From positions 248,001 through 312,000 of the forward strand of contig CALVEH010000002.1 of assembly GCA_944326545.1 (NCBI GenBank): a DNA stretch of 64,000 nucleotides, in the 5' to 3' direction. Within the stretch, counting starts at the first letter, position 1; each line of letters starts with the position of its first letter. Source of the stretch: Candidatus Gastranaerophilales bacterium. GTDB lineage: Bacteria; Cyanobacteriota; Vampirovibrionia; Gastranaerophilales; Gastranaerophilaceae. The notes beneath the pieces are model-generated. The model saw only the letters and a program-made list of their open reading frames with translations. It was not told the origin of the DNA and did not search any database. Both the position numbers and the translations under genes were made by a program. Shown one piece after another: positions 38,557-47,307 of this stretch.

Positions 38557-39761
38557 AGTCCGATTTTTTGGTTCAATTTTAACTCATCAATCAAAGAAAG
38601 TACGGAATACAATTCTTCAAAAAGTTCGACAAAGGTTTTGCTTGTAGTCTTTTTGGAAATATTACCCATCGCAAACAAATCCTTATTAACGCCTAAAATC
38701 AGATATAACTTGTCATTTTTAAACTCTGCTCTTATATATTCAGCTTTAAAAGCTGTTTTGATTTTTAAGAATCGTTCTATAAAAGCCGTAGTTAAAAGAT
38801 ATCTCGCTTCAATTTGGTCTGTTGATTCAACTTTATATATGCTGTTAAATCTTGTATCTTCCAAACGGACTTCTTGAAGATCAGCTCTTTTTCTGAATTT
38901 CAATTTTTTATTTGTTAATGCTTTTTCATACACACAAGTATTGCCATGAAAATTTTTATTCATATCCAATTCAACAATCAAACATCTCATTGATCCGGTG
39001 ATAATGAAATAAGCAAAAACTAATATTATTGGAAGAAGAATCATCAACAAAATTGTGATAAACGTAAAAAAACCTGCAACAGCTTGACTAAATATAGACA
39101 ATATAGAAATAAAAAGAGTAATTATTATACTACATATAAGAATATAAATTGGAGATACAAAAGCAAAAACAAAAGCAAAAAAAAGCACTGTAAGAAGATT
39201 TATTGCCTTATAACCTATTTTGGTTTCCAATAATCTAACACCAACGTTATGGTAAAAGCCTTCTATAGTATCATCTATAGAAAATAAATGGAATATAGGC
39301 ATTACCCTCAACATTGTTAATGTTTTATATATTAGCTTATTCTGTTCAGATATCCTTTTAACTTGTTTTCTTTGTTCATATTCATTGCCATCCATTAGCG
39401 AAGAAGATTTGGACCATTTAAACTCACCAAACAAAGACAAAAATTCAGGCATTAATTCAGATTTTAAATTGTTTTCATAGTCCATCTCAACTTTAACGGT
39501 TGATCCTATACCATTTCTTAAAAAAATTATAAGTAGAGGGACAAAAACCAAAAGCGCACCAACAAATTTTAAAGTTTTAAACCCGACTAGGATTAGTATA
39601 AACCCAACCAATATAGCATTAACAGCATACACATTGTATTTATCTTGATTTCTTTTCTGCTCGTAATCCGGCAATAGCGGAGCAGCTTTTTTATAATAAA
39701 ACTGCTGAAACTCTTTTATAAGCTCTTGCTTAGTTTTTCCTAAATAATTTAAACTATCCAT
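38553..39761 (-). CDS. DUF3137-like membrane protein, 402 aa
   Basis: Two hydrophobic pairs (about 48-85 and 185-262) giving about four transmembrane helices, and a C-terminal soluble domain. The family-like blocks are MRCLIVELDMNKNFHG, VRLEDTRFNSIYKVES and DQIEARYLLTTAFIERF, matching DUF3137 in order. Function unknown. The start has no clear ribosome site. A promoter with the AGTATATACT palindrome lies 115-155 bases upstream. Confidence 0.82.
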   Translation of the reverse strand: MDSLNYLGKTKQELIKEFQQFYYKKAAPLLPDYEQKRNQDKYNVYAVNAILVGFILILVGFKTLKFVGALLVFVPLLIIFLRNGIGSTVKVEMDYENNLKSELMPEFLSLFGEFKWSKSSSLMDGNEYEQRKQVKRISEQNKLIYKTLTMLRVMPIFHLFSIDDTIEGFYHNVGVRLLETKIGYKAINLLTVLFFAFVFAFVSPIYILICSIIITLFISILSIFSQAVAGFFTFITILLMILLPIILVFAYFIITGSMRCLIVELDMNKNFHGNTCVYEKALTNKKLKFRKRADLQEVRLEDTRFNSIYKVESTDQIEARYLLTTAFIERFLKIKTAFKAEYIRAEFKNDKLYLILGVNKDLFAMGNISKKTTSKTFVELFEELYSVLSLIDELKLNQKIGL

Positions 39762-39876
39762 AATACTGGAATTATATAAATTTTTTAGAACTATATCAAG
39801 TCAGCAGGGCTAAATTTTTTATTACGGTTTAAAAATCTTACTAACAATGCTCTCATGCTTTTCTCTCTTAATTTCT

Positions 39877-39916
39877 CTTACATATATATAAAGTATATAC
39901 TTCACTAAAAATTGCC
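39877..39916 (-). promoter_or_regulatory. Promoter/operator block with AGTATATACT palindrome
   Basis: Minus strand: GGCAATTTTTAGTG, then the palindrome AGTATATACT (39892-39901), then TTTATATATATGTAAG. The first 25 bases of the plus strand (39877-39901) are identical to 58915-58939, and the 40-bp block matches 29025-29064 at about 31 positions. The rest of the 39762-40077 gap holds the tRNA-Asn promoter and AT-rich sequence. Confidence 0.6.
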
Positions 39917-40014
39917 TTTTTTGTCATGCATTTTCTATATATTTGTTAACAAAAAGGTGAAAACGCCGTCAGTAGTGAGCTTTCAAAAAAAATAAAAAAA
40001 TAATAAAAAAACTG

Positions 40015-40042
40015 TTTACAAAAAATATTGTCTTGCTATAAT
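40015..40042 (+). promoter_or_regulatory. tRNA-Asn promoter
   Basis: TTTACA-16-TATAAT with extended -10 (TGCTATAAT), ending 35 bases before the mature tRNA. Confidence 0.75.
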
Positions 40043-40077
40043 AATTTATACAAGGTCAGTGAAGACCGCTGAGATAT

Positions 40078-40152
<75 letters not shown>

Positions 40153-40156
40153 TTTT

Positions 40157-40360
40157 AAAAGAGAAGGCGTTAAGCCTTCTTTTTTTGTGTTTTTTGCTTG
40201 CTGGGACTCTCACGATTCGGATTTTATTCTAAAATCCTCACGGTTCTCCCCTCCATTGGCTCTTAAATACTACAGCTATACTTATATTTTTACCACACGC
40301 AAAACGATACTTAATCGTTTTGCTACTCGCCAACGGAGTCCTTCACCCGAGGAGCCATTT
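40157..40360. repeat. tRNA-Asn downstream repeat: terminator, inverted T-arm pieces, hairpin, 3'-end copy
   Basis: After the tRNA: terminator AGAAGGC-gttaa-GCCTTCTTTTTTT (40159-40184), then TGGGACTC (inverted T-arm piece), CCATTGGCTCTTAAA (inverted 3' tail), hairpin GCAAAACGAT-actta-ATCGTTTTGC (40299-40323), and finally a direct copy of the tail CACCCGAGGAGCCATTTAAA (40345-40364). Same order of parts as at tRNA-His and tRNA-Leu, but more decayed. No gene in 40153-40442. Confidence 0.78.
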
Positions 40361-40400
40361 AAACTTTTAGGGAGTCATTTTTTGTGCTTTTGATAAAGTA

Positions 40401-40428
40401 TTGATATTAGAAATCAAAGTGCTAGAAT
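40401..40428 (+). promoter_or_regulatory. tRNA-Gln promoter
   Basis: TTGATA-16-TAGAAT with extended -10 (TGCTAGAAT), 14 bases before the mature tRNA. Confidence 0.72.
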
Positions 40429-40442
40429 ATAGCTGTAAACAT

Positions 40443-40516
40443 TCCGGGATCGTCTAACGGCAGGACAGGTGACTCTGGATCATCTAATCGTGGTTCGAAT
40501 CCATGTCCCGGAGCCA
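40443..40516 (+). tRNA. tRNA-Gln (anticodon CTG)
   Basis: Acceptor TCCGGGA/TCCCGGA, D arm GTCT...GGAC, anticodon loop CTCTGGA, T loop TTCGAAT, discriminator G, encoded CCA. It is the only tRNA in the window without partial copies beside it. Confidence 0.95.
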
Positions 40517-40656
40517 ATAAAATCTCATAACATGCCTGTTTTTTATTCAAGTTTTTTAATCCTATATTCGGCACGACTATAAAAACAAAATCTTTTATGT
40601 TTTAATATAATTCTTGTCTGGGAATTACATTAATAACATTCGAAAGGTTATGGATT

Positions 40657-40974
40657 ATGCCGATAAATGCAGTATCTCCCGTAAGTTTTAAGGGAGTATA
40701 TTATACAAAGAGCGCAGAAGCTTTGTGTTCACCAAAAGCAAAACAAAAAATCAGCGCATTAGCCAAAGATCCTCGTTCTAATTACGAAAAAGATGTTTTT
40801 GTAGAAGCGTTTTCACCTGAAAACAACGCCGAACCTGTTGTAAAGGTAGATGTTTATAACTTATATGCGCCTATTTATAAATACGGTGTATTAGAAAGCA
40901 TAGACAGAGTGCACGAAAAAACATATTTCCGCTCAGCAAAAGATTTTGGCGCAGTGCCTATGACAAGAAAATAA
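40657..40974 (+). CDS. Small unknown protein with N-terminal PVSFKG tag, 105 aa
   Basis: No family recognised. It opens MPINAVSPVSFKGVYYTK, one of the clearest cases of the N-terminal F-K-G motif. The rest is a compact soluble protein with several aromatic residues (VYNLYAPIYKYG) and no membrane helix. GAAAGGT precedes the start and a TATAAT lies at about 40605. Its stop abuts the converging dapB stop with no gap. Confidence 0.8.
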   Translation: MPINAVSPVSFKGVYYTKSAEALCSPKAKQKISALAKDPRSNYEKDVFVEAFSPENNAEPVVKVDVYNLYAPIYKYGVLESIDRVHEKTYFRSAKDFGAVPMTRK

Positions 40975-41757
40975 CTACATTATATTTTCAAGGCCGTAGA
41001 TAAATTCATTGTGCTCGGCAATGTATTTAACAGCGAGTTTTACTCCATCCATATAGCATTTTCTGTCCATAGAATCGTGTCTGATTTTAAACAGCTGACC
41101 GGAAGCACCGAACAAAACTTCTTGAGAAGCAATATATCCTGGCATTCTTACAGAGTGAATGTGAATATCAGAGTATGACTTTCCGCCTCGTGAACCTTCA
41201 ATTGTTTCTGTTTCTTCGCAGTTGCCTTGAGTGAATGTCATTTTACCTGTTTCTGCCATCATCAATGCTGTTTTAATTGCCGTACCTGATGGTGCATCTT
41301 TCTTTTGGTTGTGATGGAGTTCAATAATTTCTGCATTATCAAAATATTTAGCAGCCTGTTTAGCAAACATCATCATCAATACAGCACCAGTAGAAAAGTT
41401 TGGAGCAATTAAACAGCCCAAGCCTTTTATTTGCGTGAGTTCTTTTAATTCTTGTATCTGTTCATCAGACAAGCCAGTTGTACCAATTACTGGTCTTACA
41501 CCGTTTTCAAGACATATTTTTGCATTTTCAAAAACGTATTTTGGCTGAGTAAAGTCAACCATAACATCAGGTTTGTGGATTTCTATAGCTGATTTTAAAT
41601 CGCCTATAATACGAACTTCCTTATCAGCACATATTTCTCCGTCGATATTTATTTTATCAACAGCGCAAACAAGCTTTAGATTTTCATCTTTACATACAGC
41701 TTCAACAACTTCTTTACCCATTTTGCCCATTGCACCTGTTACGCCGACTTTTATCAT
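40975..41757 (-). CDS. dapB: 4-hydroxy-tetrahydrodipicolinate reductase
   Basis: Second dedicated step of lysine/diaminopimelate synthesis, NAD(P)H-dependent, cytosolic tetramer. 260 residues. N-terminal fold GVTGAMGKMGKEV; catalytic ELHHNQKKDAPSGTA with the His pair, Lys and the SGTA phosphate-like loop. GGAG precedes the ATG. Not clustered with other dap genes here. Confidence 0.97.
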   Translation of the reverse strand: MIKVGVTGAMGKMGKEVVEAVCKDENLKLVCAVDKINIDGEICADKEVRIIGDLKSAIEIHKPDVMVDFTQPKYVFENAKICLENGVRPVIGTTGLSDEQIQELKELTQIKGLGCLIAPNFSTGAVLMMMFAKQAAKYFDNAEIIELHHNQKKDAPSGTAIKTALMMAETGKMTFTQGNCEETETIEGSRGGKSYSDIHIHSVRMPGYIASQEVLFGASGQLFKIRHDSMDRKCYMDGVKLAVKYIAEHNEFIYGLENIM

Positions 41758-41957
41758 AAATATCTCCGTTTCTTATTTCTTTTAAATCATCATACACAAA
41801 ATTTTAATAAAATTTTATTATCCATGCAATTATGCTCTTAAAAAAATTGAGTTAAAAAAAATTTTTTTTGTGCAAACTTTATGAAAATAAAAATTTTTTA
41901 AAACAGATAAAAAAACTCTCAATCTTAAAAAAGCTTGTGTATTAATTATTTTCGGTT

Positions 41958-41991
41958 ATGCGAACGCAATGCGATCGCTATGCGTTCGCAT
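41958..41991. repeat. 34-bp near-perfect palindrome with GCGATCGC core
   Basis: Arms ATGCGAACGCA and TGCGTTCGCAT flank GCGATCGC (41971-41978); only the two base pairs at each junction are unpaired. GCGATCGC is the cyanobacterial HIP1 octamer. It is strikingly GC-rich for this AT-rich gap. Confidence 0.85.
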
Positions 41992-42132
41992 TGCTATAAA
42001 AGAAAAGAAAGAAAAAGAAAGTAAATAAAATAAAAAAAAGAAAAGAAAAGAAAGAAAAAGATAACCTTAATCTTTTATCTCACTTCTCATAGAAAGAGCC
42101 TCTCACGTTTTTAAGATGTGGAGGCTCTTTTT
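41992..42132 (+). other. 60-bp purine tract followed by an orphan terminator
   Basis: 42000-42061 is almost wholly A and G (GAAA/GAAAA repeats). It is followed by AAGAGCCTC-loop-GAGGCTCTTTTT (42093-42132), a strong intrinsic terminator with no gene before it on the plus strand. With the palindrome at 41958 this may be a small RNA. The remainder of the 41758-42302 gap shows no gene. Confidence 0.5.
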
Positions 42133-42302
42133 AAGCTATCTTCTACACCTGCAAACTGTTTTAAAATCGTACCCAAACGGGTACAATTTCTGTTCTAGGC
42201 GTAAAATCCCTATACATCAAATAAGGAATCAAGTATAATAAAAAAGTGTCTGATTACAAAAAGATGACACTGTAATAAATAAACACTTGGAGAACGTTAA
42301 TA

Positions 42303-44576
42303 ATGAATAAACAAGCACACAGTACTTTAGAACAATCTTTATTTGACTCAGTTGATTCTAAAACACCTGATTATATAAAACAAGACAAACTCGTAAACCT
42401 CGACGATAAAGGTGATATTGTTTTTAGACTGAAAAAAGAACACCTAAATCCATACGATAGTGAGGTTAACCCCGCCGGTTTAAATTTAAAAGAATGGTTC
42501 AAGAACTACGCTAAAGAAGCAGAAGTTTCTACAGCAGGTATCAGAGGCCCTCAAAATATTCTTTACCCTCACGATACAAGATTCCCCATCAACATGATAG
42601 GTATTATGCTTGCTACAGAAGCAAAAGCTCTTGTTGCAAAAGAATTGTACCCTAACACAGAACTCGTAAAACTTGCAGGCTGTGAAGTACGTTACAACTC
42701 TCAAGATTTCTTAGAGCTTATTGCTCGTGTACAAGCTGCACACGGTATAAAAACAATTGTTCCGCAAGGCAGAAAAACCATTCCTATCTGGATGGCATCT
42801 TTCTTGGCGTTTAAACTTGATTTGCTAGGTGGTGAATACATTACATCAAGCCACGGTATTTCTGTTAAAAACGCAACAAAAGACCTTAACTCACAAGGCA
42901 GCCAATACTTGCCTGAAGAGTCTATGCTCTTTGTTAACAAAATCAAATACATTTTTGAACAAGTTGAACAAAACGGCTACTACGATATTAAAATTGCAGC
43001 AAACGACAACCCTCTCATCAGCGAAGCAATGATGAAAGAGCTCGATGACGGTGTAAAGCTCTACAAAGAATACCTTCTTGACGGGGTTGCAAAAGACGCA
43101 AACCTCAACCTTATCAAAGATTTAAAAGAAAAAATCGTTATCGAAAATGTTGGCGGTTCAGCTTACAGAACTCTAAGCAGAATCTTAAAGGCTTTAGACA
43201 TAGATTCTCATTTTGTTTGGATGAACAAAGAAGAAGATCCGTTCTTCCACGGTATAGGCAAATACGATGTTGACCCTAAAGGCAACAAAACTTTCTACGA
43301 TTATTCTGTTGATGCCACAGTTATTTCAAAAGACAAAGACGGAAAGCCTTACTTCCCTGTAATTAAATCGCTTCATTACGACGAAAAACTCAAAGATTCT
43401 CCAATTGGAACAGTAGTTCTAATCACAGACCCTGACCACGACAGATTAACAGTTTGTCAAATAGAAGCAGAAGACAAAAAAGACTTCTTAAAATCTCTCG
43501 GAGTTGATTATGTTGAGCTTGGCAACGGCAGAATCTTGACAGTATTCACTGCTAACCAATCATTCCTTATGATTATGGATTTTTGGGCAGACAGCTTAAA
43601 AAGAGAAGGTTTATTTGACAAACACCCGAGATTCATCATCAAAACAACAGCCTCAGCACGTTCTTGGGATGAATGGGCTAAGAAAAACAACATAAAAGTT
43701 GTTAACGTTCCTGTCGGTTTTAAAGAAATCGCAAACATAATGAAAAAAGTTGAAAAACAAATTAACGATAATCCTCAAAAAGAAGTTGTTGTTACAGATG
43801 TTTTGGGCAACGATATAAACCTTGGTGTTAACCCAAAACTCGTATTTGGTGGTGAAGAATCAGGCGGTATGATTATAGGTTCTGAGTCTTTAATCACTTC
43901 TCACTCAGGCAGAAAAGCCATTGCAATGAGAGAAAAAAGTGCAACAGAAGCTATCGTTGTTGCGTCAGCTCTTACTTCTTATCTTGAAAAAGAAGGCAAA
44001 ACAATGTCTGAATACCTTAATGACGTATTCAACAAAAACGCTATTATTTCAAAATTCGATATAAGAGAAGATATTGCATACTACAACGAGTCAGAACCTG
44101 ATATCGAAAAGCTAAAAAAAGCTAAAGTTGAAGGCGAAGCTCTTAGAACTAAAAACGATGTATTCTATTTAACAATGGCCGTTGCTAAAAAAGACGGAAA
44201 AATGACACTCGAACAAATAAGAGAAATCCTCTCCGATACATTCAAAGAGCTTGATTTCACAAACCTTATTGATGTCAAATTTGTTGGTGACGGAACATAT
44301 CTTGAATTTGATGACAAGTTTATCGAAATCCGTCCATCAGGTACTGATGCAAAAACAAAAGCATACGGTGCAGGTGCGTCTAAAGAAGTTATCAAAAAGT
44401 TTGCGCAAATTATGGGCAACTACTCAGGTGATTTGACAGATTTGTACAAAAAACATGTTGATATGAACCTCTATGAAAACGCAAAAGAATTATCGCTAAA
44501 AGATTATGCAGAATTTACAAACAAAGACGCTAACAACGAAAAGTTTGTAGTTCCTGATTATTCTTTTATTTTATAA
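42303..44576 (+). CDS. Phosphohexomutase family protein (phosphoglucomutase-like), 757 aa
   Basis: Alpha-D-phosphohexomutase superfamily: N-terminal STAGIRGP (76-83, the family GT-GIRG block), a serine loop ITSSHG (180-185, usually TASHNP), metal loop ITDPDHDRLTV, sugar loop GGEESGG and phosphate-binding RPSGTDAKTK. It interconverts hexose 1- and 6-phosphates. It is far longer than the usual 450-580 residues, with an extended N-terminus and a C-terminal tail of about 60 residues. The altered serine loop keeps the Ser and His but lacks Asn-Pro. GGAG precedes the start. The substrate (glucose or mannose phosphate) is not resolved. Confidence 0.9.
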   Translation: MNKQAHSTLEQSLFDSVDSKTPDYIKQDKLVNLDDKGDIVFRLKKEHLNPYDSEVNPAGLNLKEWFKNYAKEAEVSTAGIRGPQNILYPHDTRFPINMIGIMLATEAKALVAKELYPNTELVKLAGCEVRYNSQDFLELIARVQAAHGIKTIVPQGRKTIPIWMASFLAFKLDLLGGEYITSSHGISVKNATKDLNSQGSQYLPEESMLFVNKIKYIFEQVEQNGYYDIKIAANDNPLISEAMMKELDDGVKLYKEYLLDGVAKDANLNLIKDLKEKIVIENVGGSAYRTLSRILKALDIDSHFVWMNKEEDPFFHGIGKYDVDPKGNKTFYDYSVDATVISKDKDGKPYFPVIKSLHYDEKLKDSPIGTVVLITDPDHDRLTVCQIEAEDKKDFLKSLGVDYVELGNGRILTVFTANQSFLMIMDFWADSLKREGLFDKHPRFIIKTTASARSWDEWAKKNNIKVVNVPVGFKEIANIMKKVEKQINDNPQKEVVVTDVLGNDINLGVNPKLVFGGEESGGMIIGSESLITSHSGRKAIAMREKSATEAIVVASALTSYLEKEGKTMSEYLNDVFNKNAIISKFDIREDIAYYNESEPDIEKLKKAKVEGEALRTKNDVFYLTMAVAKKDGKMTLEQIREILSDTFKELDFTNLIDVKFVGDGTYLEFDDKFIEIRPSGTDAKTKAYGAGASKEVIKKFAQIMGNYSGDLTDLYKKHVDMNLYENAKELSLKDYAEFTNKDANNEKFVVPDYSFIL

Positions 44577-44581
44577 GGTTT

Positions 44582-44662
44582 CCTTATCTTGGCGGACTAT
44601 GACAATTGAACACCTAATCTGTAGACAACAAGTCCACTTGTAGTTGTTTAGGGGCACAGCCC
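44582..44662. repeat. Inverted copy of the 8.2-8.6 kb repeat
   Basis: Read in reverse it gives GGGGCACAGCC-type hairpin, TGGACTTGTTGT, TAGGTGTTCAATTG and CCAAGATAAGGA, matching units 3-4 at 8358-8568. It contains the palindrome ACAAGTCCACTTGT. Confidence 0.85.
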
Positions 44663-44666
44663 ATTG

Positions 44667-44770
44667 AACTCGTCATTCTGAGGGAGTGCAACGACCGAAG
44701 AATCGCAAGAACTATTTGTCACACACCAAGTCTGTGCGATGTTTCGGCTTGCGCCTCAACATGACGAGTT
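44667..44770. repeat. 104-bp inverted-repeat (MITE-like) element
   Basis: Ends AACTCGTCATTCTGAGG and CCTCAACATGACGAGTT are inverted repeats matching at 15 of 17 positions; the inside also pairs (ACCGAAGAATCGCA with TGCGATGTTTCGG). It has no reading frame and the layout of a non-autonomous repeat. A partial direct copy of its right end (GGCTTGCGCCTCAACATGAC) lies at 44871-44892. Confidence 0.85.
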
Positions 44771-44824
44771 ATTTCTATATATCTCTATACAGCACACAAA
44801 AACTACGTTTTTGATTTAGCTTCC

Positions 44825-44865
44825 CTCTATTCAAAAGCTGACATTTAGTCACCTTTTGAACAGAG
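44825..44865. repeat. Hairpin repeat, copy at 44.8 kb
   Basis: CTCT-att-CAAAAG-c-TGAC-attta-GTCA-c-CTTTTG-aac-AGAG. Same core as the other copies, with a changed stem that still pairs. The 44577-44912 gap is filled by this and the two repeats before it, plus the fragment at 44871. Confidence 0.85.
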
Positions 44866-44912
44866 TTCTTGGCTTGCGCCTCAACATGACGACAATGTCC
44901 TTTGGTACTTAC

Positions 44913-46091
44913 TTAAAACAACCACTTTCTGACTTCATCAGCAACGTAAGCAAAAGTAGGCAAAATGCCTAAATCTTTGGCTGTAAAGTCATCAGCCTTT
45001 GAATAAACAAGCAAAGGTACTTGTTCTCGTGTATGGTCTGTTCCAGGGACTGTCGGGTCACAACCGTGGTCAGCTGTTACAAACAAAATATCATCTTTGG
45101 TCATTTTGTCCATAATTTTAGGCAAGAAAGCATCTATCTCTTCAATTGCATTTCCATAGCCTTTCCAATCATTTCTATGACCAAAAAGCATATCTGTATC
45201 AACAAGGTTTGTAAAAATAAGCTCAGCTACCGGCGGCTCTTTAGAATCAGCGATTTTTATATTATCAAGCTCTAAGCTTCCCTCAACAGCTTTTAATGTT
45301 AGTTCCAAACCTTCTTTATTAGAACCTGTATGAACGGCGTGAGAAATACCCGATTTTACGTAAATATCTTCAATTTTACCGATACCTACAACTCTTCCAC
45401 CTGCTTGCAAAATCTCGTTTAAAACAGTCGGTTTTGGCGGTTCTACAGAGTAATCCCTTCTATCTTTTGAAATTCTTGTAGGTTTTCCATCCACAACATG
45501 ATAAGGTCGTGCAATTACTCTTGAAACATTATGTTCTCCAACAAGAATTTCTCTAGCTATACGGCACATTCTGTATAGCTCTTCAAGAGGAATTACATCA
45601 ACATCAACCGCAATTTGAAAAACACTGTCTGCACTTGTATAAATAATAGGGAACTTAGTTTTGTGGTGTTCTTCGTTAAGGTCTTCAATAATTTTTGTAC
45701 CTGAGGCGGGATAATTTCCAAGCACACCGCCACATCCTGTTTTTTCAATAAATTTTTCTATAACATCAGAGGGGAAACCTTCCGGGTAAACTCTAAAAGG
45801 CTCATCTAAAACAAGACCTGCAATTTCCCAGTGACCTGTAGTTGTGTCTTTGCCTTTAGACACTTCTCTCATTATGCCGTATTGAGCAATCGTATTTTTT
45901 TCTGGAGCAACACCCATTACATCACCGAGGTTGCCTATGCCCATTTTTTGCATTGTAGGTAAATTCAACCCGCCGTTTGCTTTTGCTACGTTACAAAGTG
46001 TATTGCAATCAGGAATATCTTTATAATCCGCACAATCAGCCATTGCACCGCAACCCATTGAGTCTATTACCATTATAATTGCTCGTTTCAT
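44913..46091 (-). CDS. deoB: Phosphopentomutase DeoB
   Basis: Interconverts ribose or deoxyribose 1- and 5-phosphate in nucleoside salvage; manganese enzyme of the alkaline phosphatase superfamily. 392 residues. N-terminal VIDSMGCGAMAD, TTGHWE in the nucleotide-like site, VTADHGCDPT and DHTREQVPLLVYS at the C-terminal metal site. AGGGGA before the ATG. No purine phosphorylase gene is adjacent. Confidence 0.96.
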   Translation of the reverse strand: MKRAIIMVIDSMGCGAMADCADYKDIPDCNTLCNVAKANGGLNLPTMQKMGIGNLGDVMGVAPEKNTIAQYGIMREVSKGKDTTTGHWEIAGLVLDEPFRVYPEGFPSDVIEKFIEKTGCGGVLGNYPASGTKIIEDLNEEHHKTKFPIIYTSADSVFQIAVDVDVIPLEELYRMCRIAREILVGEHNVSRVIARPYHVVDGKPTRISKDRRDYSVEPPKPTVLNEILQAGGRVVGIGKIEDIYVKSGISHAVHTGSNKEGLELTLKAVEGSLELDNIKIADSKEPPVAELIFTNLVDTDMLFGHRNDWKGYGNAIEEIDAFLPKIMDKMTKDDILFVTADHGCDPTVPGTDHTREQVPLLVYSKADDFTAKDLGILPTFAYVADEVRKWLF

Positions 46092-46208
46092 AGATTAGTC
46101 CCCTTTAAGCATAATGTTATGTGTCTTTATTTTAGCATATCATTTGTAAAACAGGTGTGTTTTTTGTACGATTAAGATTAAGAATTACATAAAAAGAGGG
46201 ACATAAAA

Positions 46209-47306
46209 TTGTTAAGAGCAGGGATTGTAGGACTTCCAAACGTAGGTAAATCAACATTATTTAACGCATTAACATCAACAGCTAATGCACAAAGTGCAAA
46301 CTATCCGTTTTGTACTATTGAACCGAATGTCGGAGTTGTTACTGTACCTGATGAAAGATTGTATGTTCTTCAAAAAATGGTAAAAACAGACAAAGTTGTT
46401 CCAACTGCGATAGAATTTGTTGATATCGCCGGTCTTGTAAAAGGCGCAAGCAAGGGCGAAGGTTTAGGTAACCAATTTTTGGCAAACATCAGAGAAACTG
46501 ATGCAATCATCGAAGTAGTAAGATGTTTTGATGACCCTAACACAATCCACGTAACAGGCAAGGTTGACCCTATTGATGATATCGAAACAATCAACACAGA
46601 GTTGGCTTTGGCTGATATGGCAAGTCTTGAAAAAAGACAACAAAGATTGTCAAAGGTTGCTAAAACAGGTGACAAAGATGCTGTTGCTGAGCTTGCAGTT
46701 GTTGAAAAACTTTTAAAACTTCTTGAAGACGGCAAATTTATCAACGTAAAAGATCATTTTAACGAAGATGAATTACCTTACATCAAGCTTATGCATCTTA
46801 TGACAACAAAACCTGTCATCTATGCTGCAAACGTATCAGAAACAGACCTTGCAACAGGCAACGATTATGTAGAAAAAGTTAGAGAATATGCCAAAACTCA
46901 CAACGCTGATGTTGTTGTTATTTCTGCAAAAATCGAAGCTGAGTTGTCAGAATTAGGCGAAGAAGAAAAGAAAGACTATCTTGCAGAGTTAGGTGTTGAA
47001 AATTCAGGTATCGAAAGAATGATTAAAGCAGTTTATCATCTTTTGGATTTAAGAACATTCATTACAGCAGGTGAAATAGAAGTTAGAGCTTGGACAATCC
47101 CTGCAGGAGCAAAAGCCCCTCAAGCAGCAGGTGTAATACACACAGACTTTGAAAAAGGTTTTATCCGTGCAGAAGTAACAGGATATGAAGACTTTATCTC
47201 TTGCGGCTCTTATACAGCAGCAAAAGAAAAAGGCTTAACTCGTCTTGAAGGTAAAGACTACGTTATGCAAGACGGCGATATTGTTCACTTTAGATTTGCT
47301 GTTTAA
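46209..47306 (+). CDS. ychF: Ribosome-binding ATPase YchF
   Basis: Obg-family P-loop protein that prefers ATP and binds ribosomes; involved in stress response. 365 residues. G1 GLPNVGKSTLFN, switch region NYPFCTIEPNVG, G3 DIAGLVKGAS, the NVSE motif in place of NKxD that gives ATP preference, and a C-terminal TGS domain. The start is TTG, with GAGGGA seven bases upstream; no in-frame ATG could precede the P-loop. The next gene starts one base after its stop. Confidence 0.96.
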   Translation: MLRAGIVGLPNVGKSTLFNALTSTANAQSANYPFCTIEPNVGVVTVPDERLYVLQKMVKTDKVVPTAIEFVDIAGLVKGASKGEGLGNQFLANIRETDAIIEVVRCFDDPNTIHVTGKVDPIDDIETINTELALADMASLEKRQQRLSKVAKTGDKDAVAELAVVEKLLKLLEDGKFINVKDHFNEDELPYIKLMHLMTTKPVIYAANVSETDLATGNDYVEKVREYAKTHNADVVVISAKIEAELSELGEEEKKDYLAELGVENSGIERMIKAVYHLLDLRTFITAGEIEVRAWTIPAGAKAPQAAGVIHTDFEKGFIRAEVTGYEDFISCGSYTAAKEKGLTRLEGKDYVMQDGDIVHFRFAV

Positions 47307-47307
47307 T

